Assembly: GCA_002812745.2 (NCBI GenBank)
Contig: NCSJ02000042.1
Span: 1-64,000, forward strand
Reading direction: 5' to 3'
DNA length: 64,000 nt
Source: Scytalidium lignicola
Lineage: Eukaryota > Ascomycota > Leotiomycetes
The translations under genes and the position numbers were made by a program. Position 1 is the stretch's first letter, and each line of letters starts with the position of its first letter. Below the pieces are notes generated by a model, which saw nothing but the letters and a program-made list of their open reading frames with translations, did no database searches and was not told the DNA's origin. Positions 33,348-46,437 of this stretch are shown here, one piece after another.

Positions 33348-33926
33348 TTTCCTAAGGGGGAGCTTAAGTTACAATTTGATATTGACTTATTTCATACTGA
33401 CCAATGAAAGAAGTTCAGAAAGGAATGGAGTGGAAGATGAGATGAGAAGAATAGTAGAGATGCAAACAACCTATAACTAAATACAAGGCTCTATGGTAAA
33501 TTAATCTCGGTGTAAATATTTCAGACTTAATCATGAGTTGGGGATGTTTCTAGACAAAGGAAGATAGATGTTGTATCGTGGAGAGCGAGAACAACCACAT
33601 GTATTACGATGGTATGGTAGAGGGATAAGATCCTAAAAAAGAAATGGTTGGAATATACATGCATTACAAGAGATATAAATATGATTGTTTTACTTTCACG
33701 CTCGACAAAAATTTCTGCAATGGATGTGCCATGTAACGTCGAAACAGATCCGCAGCCATAATAGCTCCCCTGTCTTAAGTCCAATACCCCCCTCACACCT
33801 AACGCACTGATAACTCCATAATTGACATTATACATCAATGTGCCATCATAGCTAGCTTCCCGGGCCCACATCATTCGTACTGTTTTGCAACGTATTGTGG
33901 GATGCCGCAGCATGGAGAAAGCCAAC
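33348..33926. other. gap between HET remnant and PLDc_N gene
   Basis: No gene seen in this 580-bp AT-rich stretch; it holds the 3' side of the small membrane-protein gene. Confidence 0.4.
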
Positions 33927-34308
33927 TTAGCCAATGGGCTCATACGCTCCACTTTCCCTATGCGCCTCACGGTTCGAGAAGAGGTAGTAAATAATAAGAC
34001 CACCAATTGGAAAAAGGAAGACAAGCAGACACCAAAGAACCTTGTGTACTGGTGGTCGAGAAGACTTCAATACCTCCACTACAACCGGCATAGTTAGCTA
34101 ACTTCCCACCTTCAAGTATAAGTGATTTGAGGAACAAACTTGGAGACGTACTAAAAACTATGATATCAAGAATAAGGACAATGAATCCAATAACTCCTCC
34201 TCCAGTGCCGTATTTCCAGGCATTTTGGGTGGTGGAGACGTTGATTTCTTCAATGGGAGCTCCCAGAGCAAGAGAGAGGAGGGAGTAGAGGGCGAGTTGG
34301 AAGAGCAT
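33927..34308 (-). CDS. small membrane protein with PLDc_N domain
   Basis: Two exons (34152-34308 and 33927-34078, 73-bp intron) encode 102 residues. MLFQLALYSLLSLALGAPIE looks like a signal peptide. Two helices follow: GGGVIGFIVLILDIIVF, then KVLWCLLVFLFPIGGLIIYY ending LFSNR. The spacing, with EVLKSSRPPVHK between helices and a closing YLFSNR, is the phospholipase-D nuclease N-terminal (PLDc_N) signature, also found in bacterial cardiolipin synthase leaders and in many short fungal proteins of unknown function. There is no catalytic domain. The gene is intact. The splice matters: reading through the intron gives an unrelated C-terminus. Confidence 0.83.
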
Positions 34309-36600
34309 TTTGTCTGCTAGATAATTGGATGTTGTGGGAAAATATAGATGTGTAACGATAATAATTTTGATGATTGGAGACTCGCGGAAGGGATGTGAGA
34401 GAGATATAGGGGGAAGCCAGTGTGTCGTCATCTCGGTGCAGGTGTCGGGTGACGTCACACGACAATGTGCTGGTTTCCTGGAAACATAAGTGCTGCATCG
34501 TTGCCTGGCGATCGACAGGGTGCGGTTCGGTTAAATATTAATCCTCCAGACTGCACCGCTCTGGGTAGACAGAGATTTGACTCGTGAGGAACTTCCTATT
34601 CAATCTTTTTAGGATACTATAACCCGGGCATCAATATCATGTGAGCTCTCTAGACAACCACCGTTTTAATTATCGACCATGGATAACTTTTGCTGTATAT
34701 GCGGTCTACTCGTGGCTACTACCGACAGTGACTATTCTCAGTGGTGCAAAGACATCCGAGCAGGCAAGTTATTCAATCATAAAAAAGGTTATAATTTTAA
34801 TTTTAATTTTACACAGCATGTTACTTAGATCACACACCAGTCTTTAGTGATCAAGGTTATATCGATGGTAACTTCATACGCCTTACGTCTTTTACAACAT
34901 AAATATTTCTGAAATCGTCTCCATATATAATGCTCTTCCAGCCGCCCCTTCCGCCTCCGAACTACAGTAATGTAGTAGGGATATGTCGTCCTATATCACG
35001 TGATCCCATATATATATATATAGTAGTAATCGTAGTAGCTAGAATATACAGGCCTCCCTCCCTCCTATTCTACCACACCCTACCTTCTGATTGGTCAGTT
35101 GCTCAGCTACACTCCATGGCCATACAGCTCGATCACCTACCATATTGCTACCGTACGTAGCCAACTGTACAACCTGATAGTTCTATCCCACACTAAGGGG
35201 TCATTGAGTTATCAGGGTACGTAAGGGGGTGTCAGAAAAGGCTCGACATCCCCTTGTAAGTCAATAATCCAATCAGATGTGTCATTCCTTGTTTTTTATG
35301 CTTTCTCGAGAATTCTTCATTTCATTCCTAGTTCTTATCACCTCTCAGCTTCAAATCAATGGCCCGATTATCGTGCTTGTTGATAGCTCGATAAGTCGTG
35401 TGCACGGCATATCATGCAGATGGACAGCTTCAGCTTCGGCAACGGCAAGTGCAATTGCTGAAGAGGCGTGTTAGAGGGTGTAGGTGGTTATGCTCGAACT
35501 TACGTAATCGTACTAATTCTTATGGAATTGGATTCAACACTCCAAACCGGAAATTACACTGCGATAAAACCGAGGTTACTCAACGTAGACTTAGGGAAAT
35601 CCCAGAATACTGTCTACACCTTAAATTGTACTGTAGCTCTCTTGTAGGATAGCTAGTTAAACTCCATTCTACTGTCTCTGAGTAACGTGTGCCGATCGCC
35701 ACCTCTAACAAGGCGTCCGTGGCACGGCGGATGTGGCTAGCGGTGAGTGAACGCGAGGAGACCAACGGTTAATTAGCTATGGGGCTATCCTACAACTGTT
35801 ATGGATAATTGATTGGGAGAGTCGAGAGATGCCGGCTAGAGAGCATGAGCTTTGGGATCAACCTCGCCATTGAGGCAAGACGAAGCCAGCATTTGAGCAA
35901 TCCCCAGCAAATAGAAACGTAGATCAAGAGGACAGCCAAGACAACTAGGGCCAACTAAGACCTTGAAGTGCTTGGTAGGACTAGCTAGAGCTGCTATGAG
36001 AGTGGCGTTGGATCTACCCCAGCAACTGCGGCCCTTTTTCCGCGGGCGAATCTCCACCGAAACCCTAAATACATCGGCTTCATCAAGCCGACTTGCTTAA
36101 AAGTAACGCACCATACCGCAGATATAAAACGCAACCATCAACTATAGAGATAAAAGATTGGTACATGGGGCTTTGCCGTAGACCACTCTGAGTCTTACCA
36201 CAGGTCTTTTACCTTAATGCAAGGCTTCCAGGCTGCGGGGTAAAGGTTCCGGAAAGGGGGCGGATGAACGTTTTCGACGCCTCGCATTTCTTCAAGCGCA
36301 CGAATCTACAGAGCGGCTTGCTACACACGCGCGCTGTCACTTTAAGTAGCCGATGTAACAAAACTCTGGGGAATGGGCCTTCTCAGATGATGTGGGGCCC
36401 CAGCTTTTCAGATCAAGCTGCGAGGCTCTAGCTTGAGAGCATAAAAGTCTATATATCTCCCCCTTTACGTTACGTGTTCCAAGTTCAGGACCAGGCCTAA
36501 ATCCCAACTCCTGCATCACTTTAAACCGTTCTTCTAACAGCAAAAGTATTCTTGTGATACTTTACACATTTTTCTATTTAGAAGAAAGACCTGCGCGATC
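34309..36600. other. 2.3-kb intergenic region with repeat debris
   Basis: Contains an AT dinucleotide run near 35011-35025, an imperfect hairpin-like pair (35642-35795, listed separately) and GC-rich patches around 35700-36060 whose frames I cannot identify. Probably transposon relics plus the MFS promoter. Confidence 0.4.
35642..35795. repeat. imperfect inverted repeat about 154 bp apart-to-apart
   Basis: TTGTAGGATAGCTAGTTAA at 35642-35660 is the inverse of 35769-35795, which has an extra CCCAT-like insertion. The GC-rich centre contains GTGGCTAGCGGTGAGTGAAC. This may be a small MITE or the edge of a retroelement; no target duplication was identified. Confidence 0.5.
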
Positions 36601-38431
36601 ATGGGTCTCGGCGTATTGGAGGATACTAAGCTCGAGCATGTGCCCGGTACGGCCGTGCTCACGGATGTAATCGGTGGTGACAGTGGCCACCATCATGGCG
36701 GCCTCGATACTTCGATGCTTCGACACGACAAAGGACGAAACGCAGACATCGTGCTCGTTCCACAGCCGTCAAAGAGTCCAAATGACCCTCTCAACTGGCC
36801 GCTCTGGAAAAAAGACCTAATGCTCTTTTTCATCTGCATTGATACAGCTGTCGTCGGTGCTTGGGTTCGTAAACCACCCCCCTCCCTTTCTTCACACACA
36901 GACAGAAATCTCACTCTTGAAAGATTTTCATTTCAACTAACTCATAAACCTTGATGCAGGGTCCAATGATTTCCCCCGGATTTGGAGTCATGTCCGAGCA
37001 ATTCCACATGTCATACAACGCCCTTAATGGAGGTTTAGGATGGGGAATCTTCACAATCGGTGTTTCTTGCTTCTTCACTAACTCAATGGCCGTCGTCTGG
37101 GGTAGGAGGCCGATCTTCTTGTTGGGCAACCTCCTGCTCTTTGTTAGCAGCACCTGGGGCTATTTTGCGCACTCGTATCATTCTCTCCTAGCTTCGCGTT
37201 TGATCGGATGTATTGGCATGTCTCCATTCGAAGTGTAAGTTACTAATTAATCTTTCAGAATCCCCTAACAATTCCTTGAAATTTTATTAACCATTCTTTT
37301 CTTTTTGCTAGTCTTGTCACGAGTACAATCGCAGATATTTACTTCGTCCATCAAAGAGGTGTCCGTCTCGCAGCCTGGGGTTTGTGCCTCTCAATTGGTG
37401 TCGGGGGCGGCTCCGTCATCTCGGGATACATCATTCAGGATCTTGGTTGGAACTGGACTTATGGAATCTGTGCCTGCATCTTCGGAGTCTGGATACCCGT
37501 TCTCTTCTTCTTCTGCCCGGAGACTGCTTATCGCCGCGACTCTATGCTCAATACCGATCTTGGAACAGATGATAGAGCCGAAGAGCTCGTGATCGAGAGC
37601 AAGACAAATGCTATGAAGGCTGCGACCCATGTTGAGACTCTTGAAAGGGGCGAGACGAATACTGAAATGGCTGAGGAGAAACACAGTTACGCATATGAGC
37701 TCAGGATCTTCCATGGACGAATGTGTGATGATTCGTTCTTGAAGGTGCTCATTCGGCCCCTGATGATGCTCATCTTTCCACAAGTATTGTTCTCCTTCTT
37801 TGCCTATGGTCTCACGACGTCGTGGTTGGTGGTTGTGGGAGGCGTGCTCGCTCAGGTATTTACTGCTGCTCCGTATAACTTCACCGTATCCCAGGTCGGC
37901 CTAGTCGCGTTGTCAACTCTCGTAGGATCCATTATCGGCGCCTTCATCTCCGGTCCTATTGCTGACTGGGTTATCAAATTCATGGCTCGCCGCAATAACG
38001 GTATCTACGAACCGGAATTCAGATTGCTTCTAATCACCATTACTCTGATCATCGGTGGCATGTCCTTCTTTGGATTTGGCTGGTCACTGGAGGTTGGAGA
38101 CCCCTGGATTGGTCCCGTGATCTTCTACGGATTGCAGTACTTCAGTGTTGGGTTTATGTCCATTGCTGTCTACGGTTATCTAACGGACTGTCATCGTGAC
38201 AAAGCACCCGAGGCCTTCGCCGCAATCAATCTCCGGAACATCTACTCCTTTGGCATGAATTATTTCATCTCGGCCTGGATCACACGCCAAGGACCAAAGG
38301 AGGTGTTCTGTATCATTGGAGGCTTGCATGTTTTCATCTGTCTTACGGCTATTCCGATGTACATCTTTGGTAAGAAATGTCGGAGTTGGACTAGCCGTGT
38401 GGAGCTATTCAAGAAGGTTATGCGAGCGTGA
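36601..38431 (+). CDS. MFS transporter, DHA1-type
   Basis: Three exons (36601-36864, 36960-37234, 37312-38431) give about 552 residues. The N-terminal SPNDPLNWPLWKKDLMLF motif just before helix 1 and ISPGFGVMSEQFHMS in loop 1 are standard for fungal DHA1 transporters. Other landmarks are VVWGRRPIFLLGNLLL (motif A-like) and SIGVGGGSVISGYIIQDLGWNWTY (motif C region). The central loop is hydrophilic and acidic. Twelve transmembrane helices are expected. Probably a plasma-membrane proton antiporter or symporter for drugs, polyamines or metabolites; the substrate is not inferable. No enzymes beside it suggest a role. Intron 1 uses an unusual GTTCGT donor. Confidence 0.88.
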
Positions 38432-39033
38432 AAAGGGCTTCATCAAGCTTTAGGTCTCCGGAGGGAACCAGAGGCAAGTAGATCTTATAGTGTGGCAAAA
38501 TAAGGACACCAAGTACACTTTAACAAGACTTCATAGCGGATCACTCGGGATCCTGTTTAATCCTCAATGACCGCTCTCAAATTAAAATATAACTGAACTC
38601 TCCCTTACATTCCCTTATGTGCAGTTAGATCATCTTCTTGTGGGAAGTAATCATCGGCTTCACATAAGCATAAGCATAACTTAATCCCTGACGTCAAGTT
38701 TAGCTCGTCTACCAACACCATTCGAGCCGCCTAGGTGATTCCGAAATGCCCTCTGTGCTGGTGGCGGGACGAGTCTAGATTCCCTTCCACCCACATTACA
38801 AATCCTCAAGTCAGGAGTTTCGGGCGAAATGCGCCACGGGCAATGTGATTACTAACTCCCCGACCGGACCCCTACGTCACGACACCTGGCTCCGAAGAAT
38901 CCTCTTTTTATATCTGAGGGTTTTATCTTCGTGATAATTTCAAACCGCAACTGAAAGACTCGTAGAGTTCCTTCCCTACCCATTCTACATATCGGAAATC
39001 TTCAGTGAATTTTCAATATCAGCTAAAAACATA
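38432..39033. promoter_or_regulatory. intergenic region before the acidic-protein gene
   Basis: Six hundred bases without a coding signal. A pyrimidine-rich stretch just upstream of the ATG at 39034 is consistent with a fungal promoter; no element was defined. Confidence 0.3.
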
Positions 39034-39702
39034 ATGCACCGTGAAGACACGTACTCCTTAGCTCATACAGCGAGATGCAAGCTCCAGCTTGCAGCGGGAC
39101 GTCCGGATCGAAATCTGCGCTTCATCCTAGGCCATGCCTTCACGCTAGATAAGCTCAACTTGAGGCTCGCAGAGATCGAGACGGATGAGAGTTATGACGA
39201 AGACCTCGGTGATGAGTCTGGAAGCAGTGGAGAAGTAAACTACTGCACCCTATCTAGTGATCTGGTTGCTGGTGGTGGCGATGCGCACGCGAAAGAAAGC
39301 ACACCATCAACTATTAAGAACCCTATCCCCAATTCAAGAGATGACTTGGAAGAAGATGACGAGGCGGAAGATGATAATCTCTCCTTACAGCGATTCCGCT
39401 CTGCATCGGAGCGACCACCACAAATGGTTCGCGATGACGAGTCCGAGTCTGATTCCTCGTCACCGTCAACAACATCATCAGACGAGGAGGAATATAACTT
39501 TGATTTTGCGGATATCATGCCGTCGCGGGATGAAATGAGGATCATCACGGCTGGTTCTGGGGATGCGCAATTGAAGGATTGGTATCAGCACGTGGCTAAG
39601 TGTCCGTGTCATGGGAAGAAGGGGGAGGATGTTGAGCGTATGTGGAAGGTGCCGCAGAGGGAAGGACAACCTCAGATTGCGATTATACAGGCTTCGGCGT
39701 AA
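39034..39702 (+). CDS. conserved acidic protein of unknown function
   Basis: An uninterrupted 222-codon frame. The N-terminus (MHREDTYSLAHTARCKLQLA, then GRPDRNLRFILGHAFTLDKL) looks globular and conserved. A long Asp/Glu/Ser-rich disordered stretch with segments such as SRDDLEEDDEAEDDN follows. A short conserved C-terminal block, HVAKCPCHGKKG, has a CxCH motif. I believe similar proteins occur widely in Pezizomycotina but no function is known to me. Likely nuclear or cytosolic by composition. The frame is single-exon, with codon use like its neighbours. Confidence 0.75.
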   Translation: MHREDTYSLAHTARCKLQLAAGRPDRNLRFILGHAFTLDKLNLRLAEIETDESYDEDLGDESGSSGEVNYCTLSSDLVAGGGDAHAKESTPSTIKNPIPNSRDDLEEDDEAEDDNLSLQRFRSASERPPQMVRDDESESDSSSPSTTSSDEEEYNFDFADIMPSRDEMRIITAGSGDAQLKDWYQHVAKCPCHGKKGEDVERMWKVPQREGQPQIAIIQASA

Positions 39703-39888
39703 AAGTCCGGTGCTATATTGGGTTTTATTCCGGGTTGGGTTTGGGTTTGACTGTTTGTGAATTTCTAGATACCAAATCATCGAATATGGAGTTTTATGTG
39801 GGCATTATTGAGGAGCGTTATGAACTTTTCATCCAAAAATTTTTTTAAAACTCCTTATTTCTCACATTTTTGATACTTGATACCTATC

Positions 39889-41478
39889 TCAACCTGCTCT
39901 CGTCAAATTATAAAGAGCAGACTCCCCAGGACCTAAATTCGTCGACAAGTAGGTACTCGTGGCACCTATATCAGTGTGGTCACTCCCACCCTGTCCACCA
40001 CCGCCCCAGACCCTCCTAACATCCCATCCAGCTGCACCATTTGGCTGTCCATCCGCAATACCAAGAAGTGAGAGCGAGATATTCACCGTCTGAGTTCCTT
40101 GCAAGGACGTTCCGAACCCCCCTTGTCCTTGATCGGGACCGTAATTGGAGAGTACAACTACCGCGTTTTCATTATTTGAGTCTGGGCCAGCAATCCAGGC
40201 TTGGAGTTGCTCGGAGGCTTGGGATCCAGGCTGCGTTGTTCCGAAGGGGTTCTTGGGCTGCATGGGGTAGTTTGCTGTGAATGCTGCGATTGATAAAGCT
40301 TCGGGATTATAGAGGAGCTCTTCGCCGAGACTGTCCAGTTGTGAGAGGTCGGATCCAGTGATTAGGTTTGCTCCTGCACCGATCCAGTGGATTGCAACAG
40401 TGTATCGTTCTTGGTCGGTAAGACCAGTTAGGGAAGCAGCGTTGCCGGTATACATGTTATCCATGTCAGGGTGGACCATGATCGGAACATTCTGCCTAGT
40501 TGAATCTTCTTCCTGTTGGTTGATGAAGCTACGGTATTGTTCAATAGCTCTTTGAACGTTACTAAATGGAGTAAAGGTCCCGGTGCCGGAGTTGTTGATA
40601 TCTTGATCTGTCCTCAGAGAATCGGCGTTGTTTCGCCATATCTCAAAGTCCGCAACGCTACTGAGATCGAGTTTCCAGGAGAGATCGAGACGCATTTTGC
40701 GGCCTGACTGTTGGATTGCATTATGGTAGAAGACTGCGGCGAGAGAAGTGTTTGTCGGGAGTTGCTGGCCGGCCTGTGGACTGCCTGGAGTCATGAAGTC
40801 CATCTTAATCATGTCCACTCCACTATATATTGGTCAGAGTCGAGGTTTCAGTGTAGGAAAGCACGTAGGAAATCTATATCAGTAGCATGAATCCTACGAA
40901 AAAAGAAAGCACGGATCTTACATTTCAGCGAAGTTGTTGATAACAGAATTATGCCACTGTTGAACACCATCCTTGCTAAAGTCAAACGTCTGCCTCAAGT
41001 CGAAACTAGGCTGAGAATTATCAAATAAAGTACCCAGCTTGATAGTAGTCCCTTCAACAGTGACATCAGCATCAGATGAAAAGGCTCCAGGCAGGATATA
41101 AACTCCAAGCTCTTTCCCTTGACTATGGAGATGGTCCGCGAGGCCCTTTAAATCCGGAAACGAAGAATCAGGAACCAATCTGCCAAACTGATCTCCTCCA
41201 TTTCCAGACCAACCCGAGTCAATACTGCAGAGCGTGTAACCGGCGGTTGTATTCAATAGGTCGCATTGCGCTTGAACATTTGTTTGGTTGAGCACGAATC
41301 CGTCACCCAAGGCTTGCAAGCCAAAGGTATTCCAGCCTCGGGTTGGACTTGTGTATCCATTGGCGCTAGTTCCGTAGGTAGGAACAAATAGAGGGTCGCG
41401 CGCGACTAAATTTGCATTATCTAAAGCTAAGATAGTAGCTGGCAACGCGAGCGCCAGCAAGGACAAAGAAATAGTCAT
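39889..41478 (-). CDS. secreted GH27-type alpha-galactosidase-like enzyme
   Basis: Two exons (40922-41478 and 39889-40822, 99-bp intron) give 496 residues. MTISLSLLALALPATILALD is a signal peptide. The (beta/alpha)8 landmarks are TRGWNTFGLQALG, SIDSGWSGNG, SQGKELGVYILPGAF and MIKMDFMTPG, whose aspartate is the expected nucleophile. The acid/base aspartate should lie in the region NADSLRTDQDINN. The C-terminal beta-sandwich ends NLGPGESALYNLTRAG. N-glycosylation sites (NQT, NTT) fit secretion. It probably removes alpha-galactosyl or related groups from plant or fungal glycans; the exact substrate is open because several fungal GH27 relatives are untested. Confidence 0.86.
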
Positions 41479-43608
41479 GCTGAAAGTGGTGCAATTGACC
41501 CTCTCACTCTCGCTTTACTTCTTTTATTTCTTCAAATAATGCATGCTGTTCGATTGAAATAAATACTTTCAAAACCTAGTAAGCAGGATCTAATTTAAGA
41601 ATATGCATTATAGTGGGACCATGTTCTAAAGCGGTGCTTATTACGCAGGTTCAGTGTACCGTAGTTAATATAAAACGATCATCGCGATCACCAACAGGAA
41701 GAATTTCGACTCTTACAGGAACGTGTGTAAGCTAAAGAAAACCAAACCCCGTGAATCTGACCGAGAAATCTGGAGACAACGTAGTAGTGGGCTTAAATCT
41801 TTCTAAATGAGGCAATGATAGAAGAGTTTCCAGTCTAGAAAACTGTTGTCTTGTGATTCAATAAGCAGAGGTGCGTGGTTAGGTGTGGTAGGAATGCTTG
41901 TACAGGTCGCCTGATATAATACTGTTAATAATATTGCGCGAAACCCCTCATCTCACAGCCACGACAGCTTATGTGTCCCTCTAACAGCAAGACCCTCGCT
42001 ATATTCTCATCACATACTCCACTGCTTTCTATCCCAAACGCAGATCCTCGCTCCTATGCGACGAAAGTCGGGTGCGAGTAAGTGGGTGAGGTTATTAGCC
42101 CGAACCGCTCCCCCACACACGTCATTCTGCATTTGAATTAGAGAACAATGATGAGACAAGGATTGAAAATATCAAAATGTTTTGTAATATAATTACAATA
42201 CAGAGCTTAGTTTTATTGTATAAACATTATTAAATATGCTATGTAACGAGCTTAACACTCACAAACTCAATTCTTATTATGAGGACACTGAGGACACTTG
42301 GCAAATTATGCATTCCAGGATGCTCATCCTTCCCCCTACGTTAGATAATCTTAGCGTGCTTAAGTTAACTTAACTTATTAACGTACACATAATTCACAGC
42401 CATAGGAGGCCATTGAAAGATGTCGAAGGAATTTGTGAAAAGTTTTTATAGTACAGTACAGTAAAGTTCTGATGTTTTGAATTAGCATGCCTTAATCAGT
42501 AAACCTTGGTTCGGAGAATGAGTGATGGATGGTTGAGTAAACATAAGCTTACTTTACGAATCGGGAAATAATTGCGCTGTTAATGGTGAGGTTATAGTGT
42601 TTGAGACTGAAGTCGCGATGTTTGTTTAGATAATTATTGTGTTGGAGGAAGCAGGGTTGGTTGGCGGTTAATAAGAGCATGAATCTTTGCACGGGGAAAG
42701 TTGGTTGGCTTGAACAGACTGATGCGCAGTGTAGATATGAAATATGTAATTAACGAAGTGATAGATGAATAGCCTAGGAATCAAGTGATATCTGAGTGAA
42801 ACGAGCGAGATGATTGCTTATAAAGGTACTTTCAGCATCTGAAGTTCCAATCTTTGCGTGAAATTTATCGCGCTTGAGAGGAATTTCCAACCTAATCACA
42901 GAATACCTCCGTATGATCACAATTCCTTCGTATTATCACCCACAAATAATAGGAAGTAATTAAGGGGTTTCAACGAACCCATATTCCATATGGTGATCAG
43001 TCGCATCTCTTACCGCTGTTTATGAGAGTGACTCTAGCTATACGAGACTTTGGCCATAGCAATATGGCAGAAAGAATGACTGCCAATACGCAGGAATAGA
43101 TTACTACCCTTAGACGTGATTCTTAGAAGTTCAGAGCATCGACATAAAACAAAATGCTCATTCAAGCTGAGTGGTCTCTTCCTTGAAATAATGATACGGA
43201 GGAAGAAATGTGTCGTTTTGGTTTGGGAAGCCCCCTTTCACTCGTATGCGCTTCCCGGTTCGTGGGGCCAAGTGTGGCTGGGCAGGGAGCGGTGTGGCTG
43301 AACTACCGGTGTGGCTGCTGGTGAAACACGCTATTAATTGCCTCCTTTTATTAACATGCTTCTATTTACTCTTTAACCTTCAACATCTCTCTACATCAAA
43401 TCATTCTCTCATTCGTCATTCCTTCCCTTCCTATCGAAAAGACACTCACTCTTTTGTGTCTTCAGCCTGCTTCTTTAGTCCATTCTTCAGTCCATTCAGT
43501 CCATTCAGTCCATTCTTTTATATTCGAACAATATCTAACTTCTGCGACGCGGAACCCATTAATCTATCCCACCAAACATTGACCAGCCCAGATAGCAATA
43601 CCGCAACA
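41479..43608. other. 2.1-kb intergenic region
   Basis: No gene recognised. It contains the divergent upstream regions of the GH27 and GH17 genes. Short open frames (43116-43301; the 5' part of 43210-43848) show no motif. Confidence 0.45.
43477..43515. repeat. 9-bp repeat AGTCCATTC, four copies
   Basis: Copies at 43477-43485, 43489-43497, 43498-43506 and 43507-43515; the last three are contiguous. It lies in the presumed 5' leader of the GH17 gene, about 95 bp before its ATG. Confidence 0.9.
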
Positions 43609-44902
43609 ATGCGTGTTCCTACACTCCTTTCGATTGCAGCTTCGTTAACTTCTGCTTCAGCTGCTGTTCACCAGGGTTTTAACTTTGGAAACACATTCAC
43701 CGATGGCTCAGCCAAGAGTCAGTCCGATTTCCAAAAGGAATTCCATGCTGCGCAGACCTTAGCTGGCACTTCCGGGGCATTTGCCAGTGCCAGACTTTAT
43801 ACCATGATTGTTGGTCTCCCTCGCACTGTTCCACACGAAGTGAACTGATTCTGATTCTATATAGCAAGGTGGATCAGCCTCAGATCCCATCTCCGCCATC
43901 CCCGCAGCCATCGCCGAAAAGACAACCCTCCTTCTCGGAATATGGGCATCAGGTGGACAAGCCGGCGTGACCAGCGAGATTTCAGCTCTAACAGCTGCTA
44001 TCAAGCAATATGGTAGCGCATTCACCGATCTTGTCGTTGGTCTCTCCGTTGGAAGCGAAGACTTATACCGAGTCTCACCCACGGGCATCGAAAATGATTC
44101 TGGTGTTGGTGCAAACCCTAGTGATCTCGTCAACTACATCTCCCAAGTCAAAAAGGCCATCGCGAACACACCCTTGAGCAATGTTCCAATCGGTCACGTC
44201 GATACCTGGAACGCGTGGACAAACTCATCGAACAATCCTGTTATCGACGCTATTGACTGGCTGGGCGTAGATGAGTACCCATTCTTCCAGAACACCGAGA
44301 GCAACAGCATTGATGATGCTTATACTCTTTTCTGGGCTGCATATAACGCGACTTCCTCAGTCGCAAATGGCAAAGAGGTTTGGATCACGGAGACTGGATG
44401 GCCAGTCAGCGGCAAAGCGGAGAATCTTGCCATTGCAAATGTCGCAAACGCGAAAACGTTTTACGATCAAATTGGATGCGCATCAGCCTTCGGTAAGGTC
44501 AACACCTGGTGGTATGTCCTACAAGATGCCGCTCCGACCGTGCCAAATCCCAGCTTTGGTGTCCTCGGCAGCACTCCAAACGACAATTCTTTGAGCACAA
44601 CACCACTGTTTGACATGTCTTGCGCCAATGTTAAACTTCCATCCAGTCTCTTGCCAACTGCCAGTGCCACCAAATCAATTTCTACGGTGAAATCTAGCAC
44701 CACCACCGCAACAGCAACCTCGGATGCTAGCAGCGGAAGCAAGAGCGGGAACGCAAGCGGAAGCAGTCAGAGTAGCCAAGCTTCCTCTACACCTACTACC
44801 TCTTCTGTACCACCAACATCCACACCAAATGGAGCTTCTGCGCTCATTGCTTCAAGCTTGTATTTGGCATCTACCGTGTTCGTAGTTGCTGCTCTTCTCT
44901 AA
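43609..44902 (+). CDS. GPI-anchored GH17 glucan endo-1,3-beta-glucosidase (EglC/Bgl2-like)
   Basis: Exons 43609-43809 and 43865-44902 (55-bp intron with an unusual GTTGGT donor) give 412 residues. The signal peptide is [18 protein letters not shown]. The GH17 barrel has [33 protein letters not shown] (acid/base Glu in SVGSE) and [12 protein letters not shown] (nucleophile Glu). A Ser/Thr-rich linker precedes a hydrophobic C-terminus ([17 protein letters not shown]), which fits GPI attachment. It should act on cell-wall beta-1,3-glucan at the cell surface. Complete. I chose ATG 43609 because it starts the signal peptide; the longer upstream frame is leader. Confidence 0.92.
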
Positions 44903-46437
44903 GGTGCGGATGATTGGGATTATATAGATGGATGGATTGTACAAAACTTAGATAAATGAGATCTGTTTAGTTACTGGTTCTGGGAATCAGAGCTAAGATT
45001 TTAAAATCCCTTTATTTGTTTGAATTAAGAAGGATTTAAATGTAAGGACATACTTCAGTCCCGTGTGCTGTAATACTTATATACACTATGCCATTTTGTT
45101 GTAGCCGGATAATCTTGCTTATCTTCCTGCCACGGCGCGGCTAGACTTACCTGGCCAGCTTATTTAAGGTGACCTTACCCCCACTTTCGTACAGTTTACG
45201 GTAGTCAAGGCTTAAGAGTTGTGGGGCCATCATACGAAGCTCTCGAAAATAGCAAAATGGGCAGCGTCAAAAGCGGTTTCTAGCGGATCATAAAGAGGAA
45301 AAATGTAACGCTATATAGTGAGCGAGAGAGTAGATCATTCGCTAAGAATACTAAATAGCGTTACCTTTCCCTCCATGAAGTTAGCTCCACGACCCGTAAA
45401 TTTGAGAATCTTCGGTACAGTAAGATGCTAAATTCGTCGTACGTAAGTACGGTATCCCCTCGAGCACCGCTCGATTGAGCTCGCCAAGCAAAATCTACGT
45501 CCAGGAATATTATCCACTCAAAACCTCTCTTTGACCAGTCACATATTAAAGAATTATTTTAAGTCCAAGGCAGCGACGCTAAAAACGGCAAGTTCTGCCT
45601 TTCGGGGCCCGAGGGGATACTTATATCGGCAATATTATCCCACAAGATACCTTTCAGACCCACCTAAATTGCCTAAGTTGTTCTGTTCTACACCGTCACT
45701 GAGTTAATATTAGAAACTCTCTCAGCCTAGTCACTTCGCAGAGTGACAGCGACTTGTATCCTCTTGAAACTAAAATTCATCCGTGATACGATACTTAACT
45801 ACAAAAGCTGTACCCTCAAACAGTCCGCCCTTGTATTGTACGATTAAGCGTTCTTCCGCAATTAACTGCTCTATCCTTCAGCCTGTGAATGGAATTATCA
45901 ACGGGCCAGCAGTAAACAGAGAGCGATAATTGGCCCTGGTGATCTAGGAAGTATTTTTACACGTAAAATGGGTGAGATTCAGGGACATGGCGACAAGCTT
46001 TTTTTAGCATCTTACATGGCGTCCAAGCAAGTCCCGGCAACCACTTAGACACGCTTTTGGCTGTGGGGTGCAAAACCGATATGCAGTCCGCAGCAGTTGA
46101 TCAGTTGAGATGCTATTTTCAGTCATTATTGTTTGATGTCAGCAAAGAAATATTGCGGGTATACGAAAATACGGTGACAACTCACCCAACGAATCCGTCT
46201 CCTCCCCATAAATTCATGAAACCCCATGGAGGCTCTAATTTGTGATTCCTAATCTATGTACTATAACAGCTCTAGAAAGATGCATTCTAAGGGGACGCGT
46301 TAGGGGGGTTCTTATACACATACTGCACAGTACATAATAGACTGTATCCGCTCAGTCTCACTCCCTATTTCGAGCCTATTTCGCCCGTTTACTACCAAAA
46401 TCACCCACTGGACCTAGCCATCCATATCCGCCAAGCG
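44903..46437. other. 1.5-kb intergenic region
   Basis: No coding signal recognised. A short frame 46057-46245 has no motif. Upstream bases from about 46340 presumably include the next promoter. Confidence 0.45.

Noticed and set aside
35660..36060. rRNA or tRNA fragment in the GC-rich patch
   Set aside because: No tRNA B-box or cloverleaf and no recognised rRNA core motif.
43210..43608. N-terminal extension of the GH17 gene
   Set aside because: The signal peptide begins at 43609; the upstream part is repeat-rich leader.
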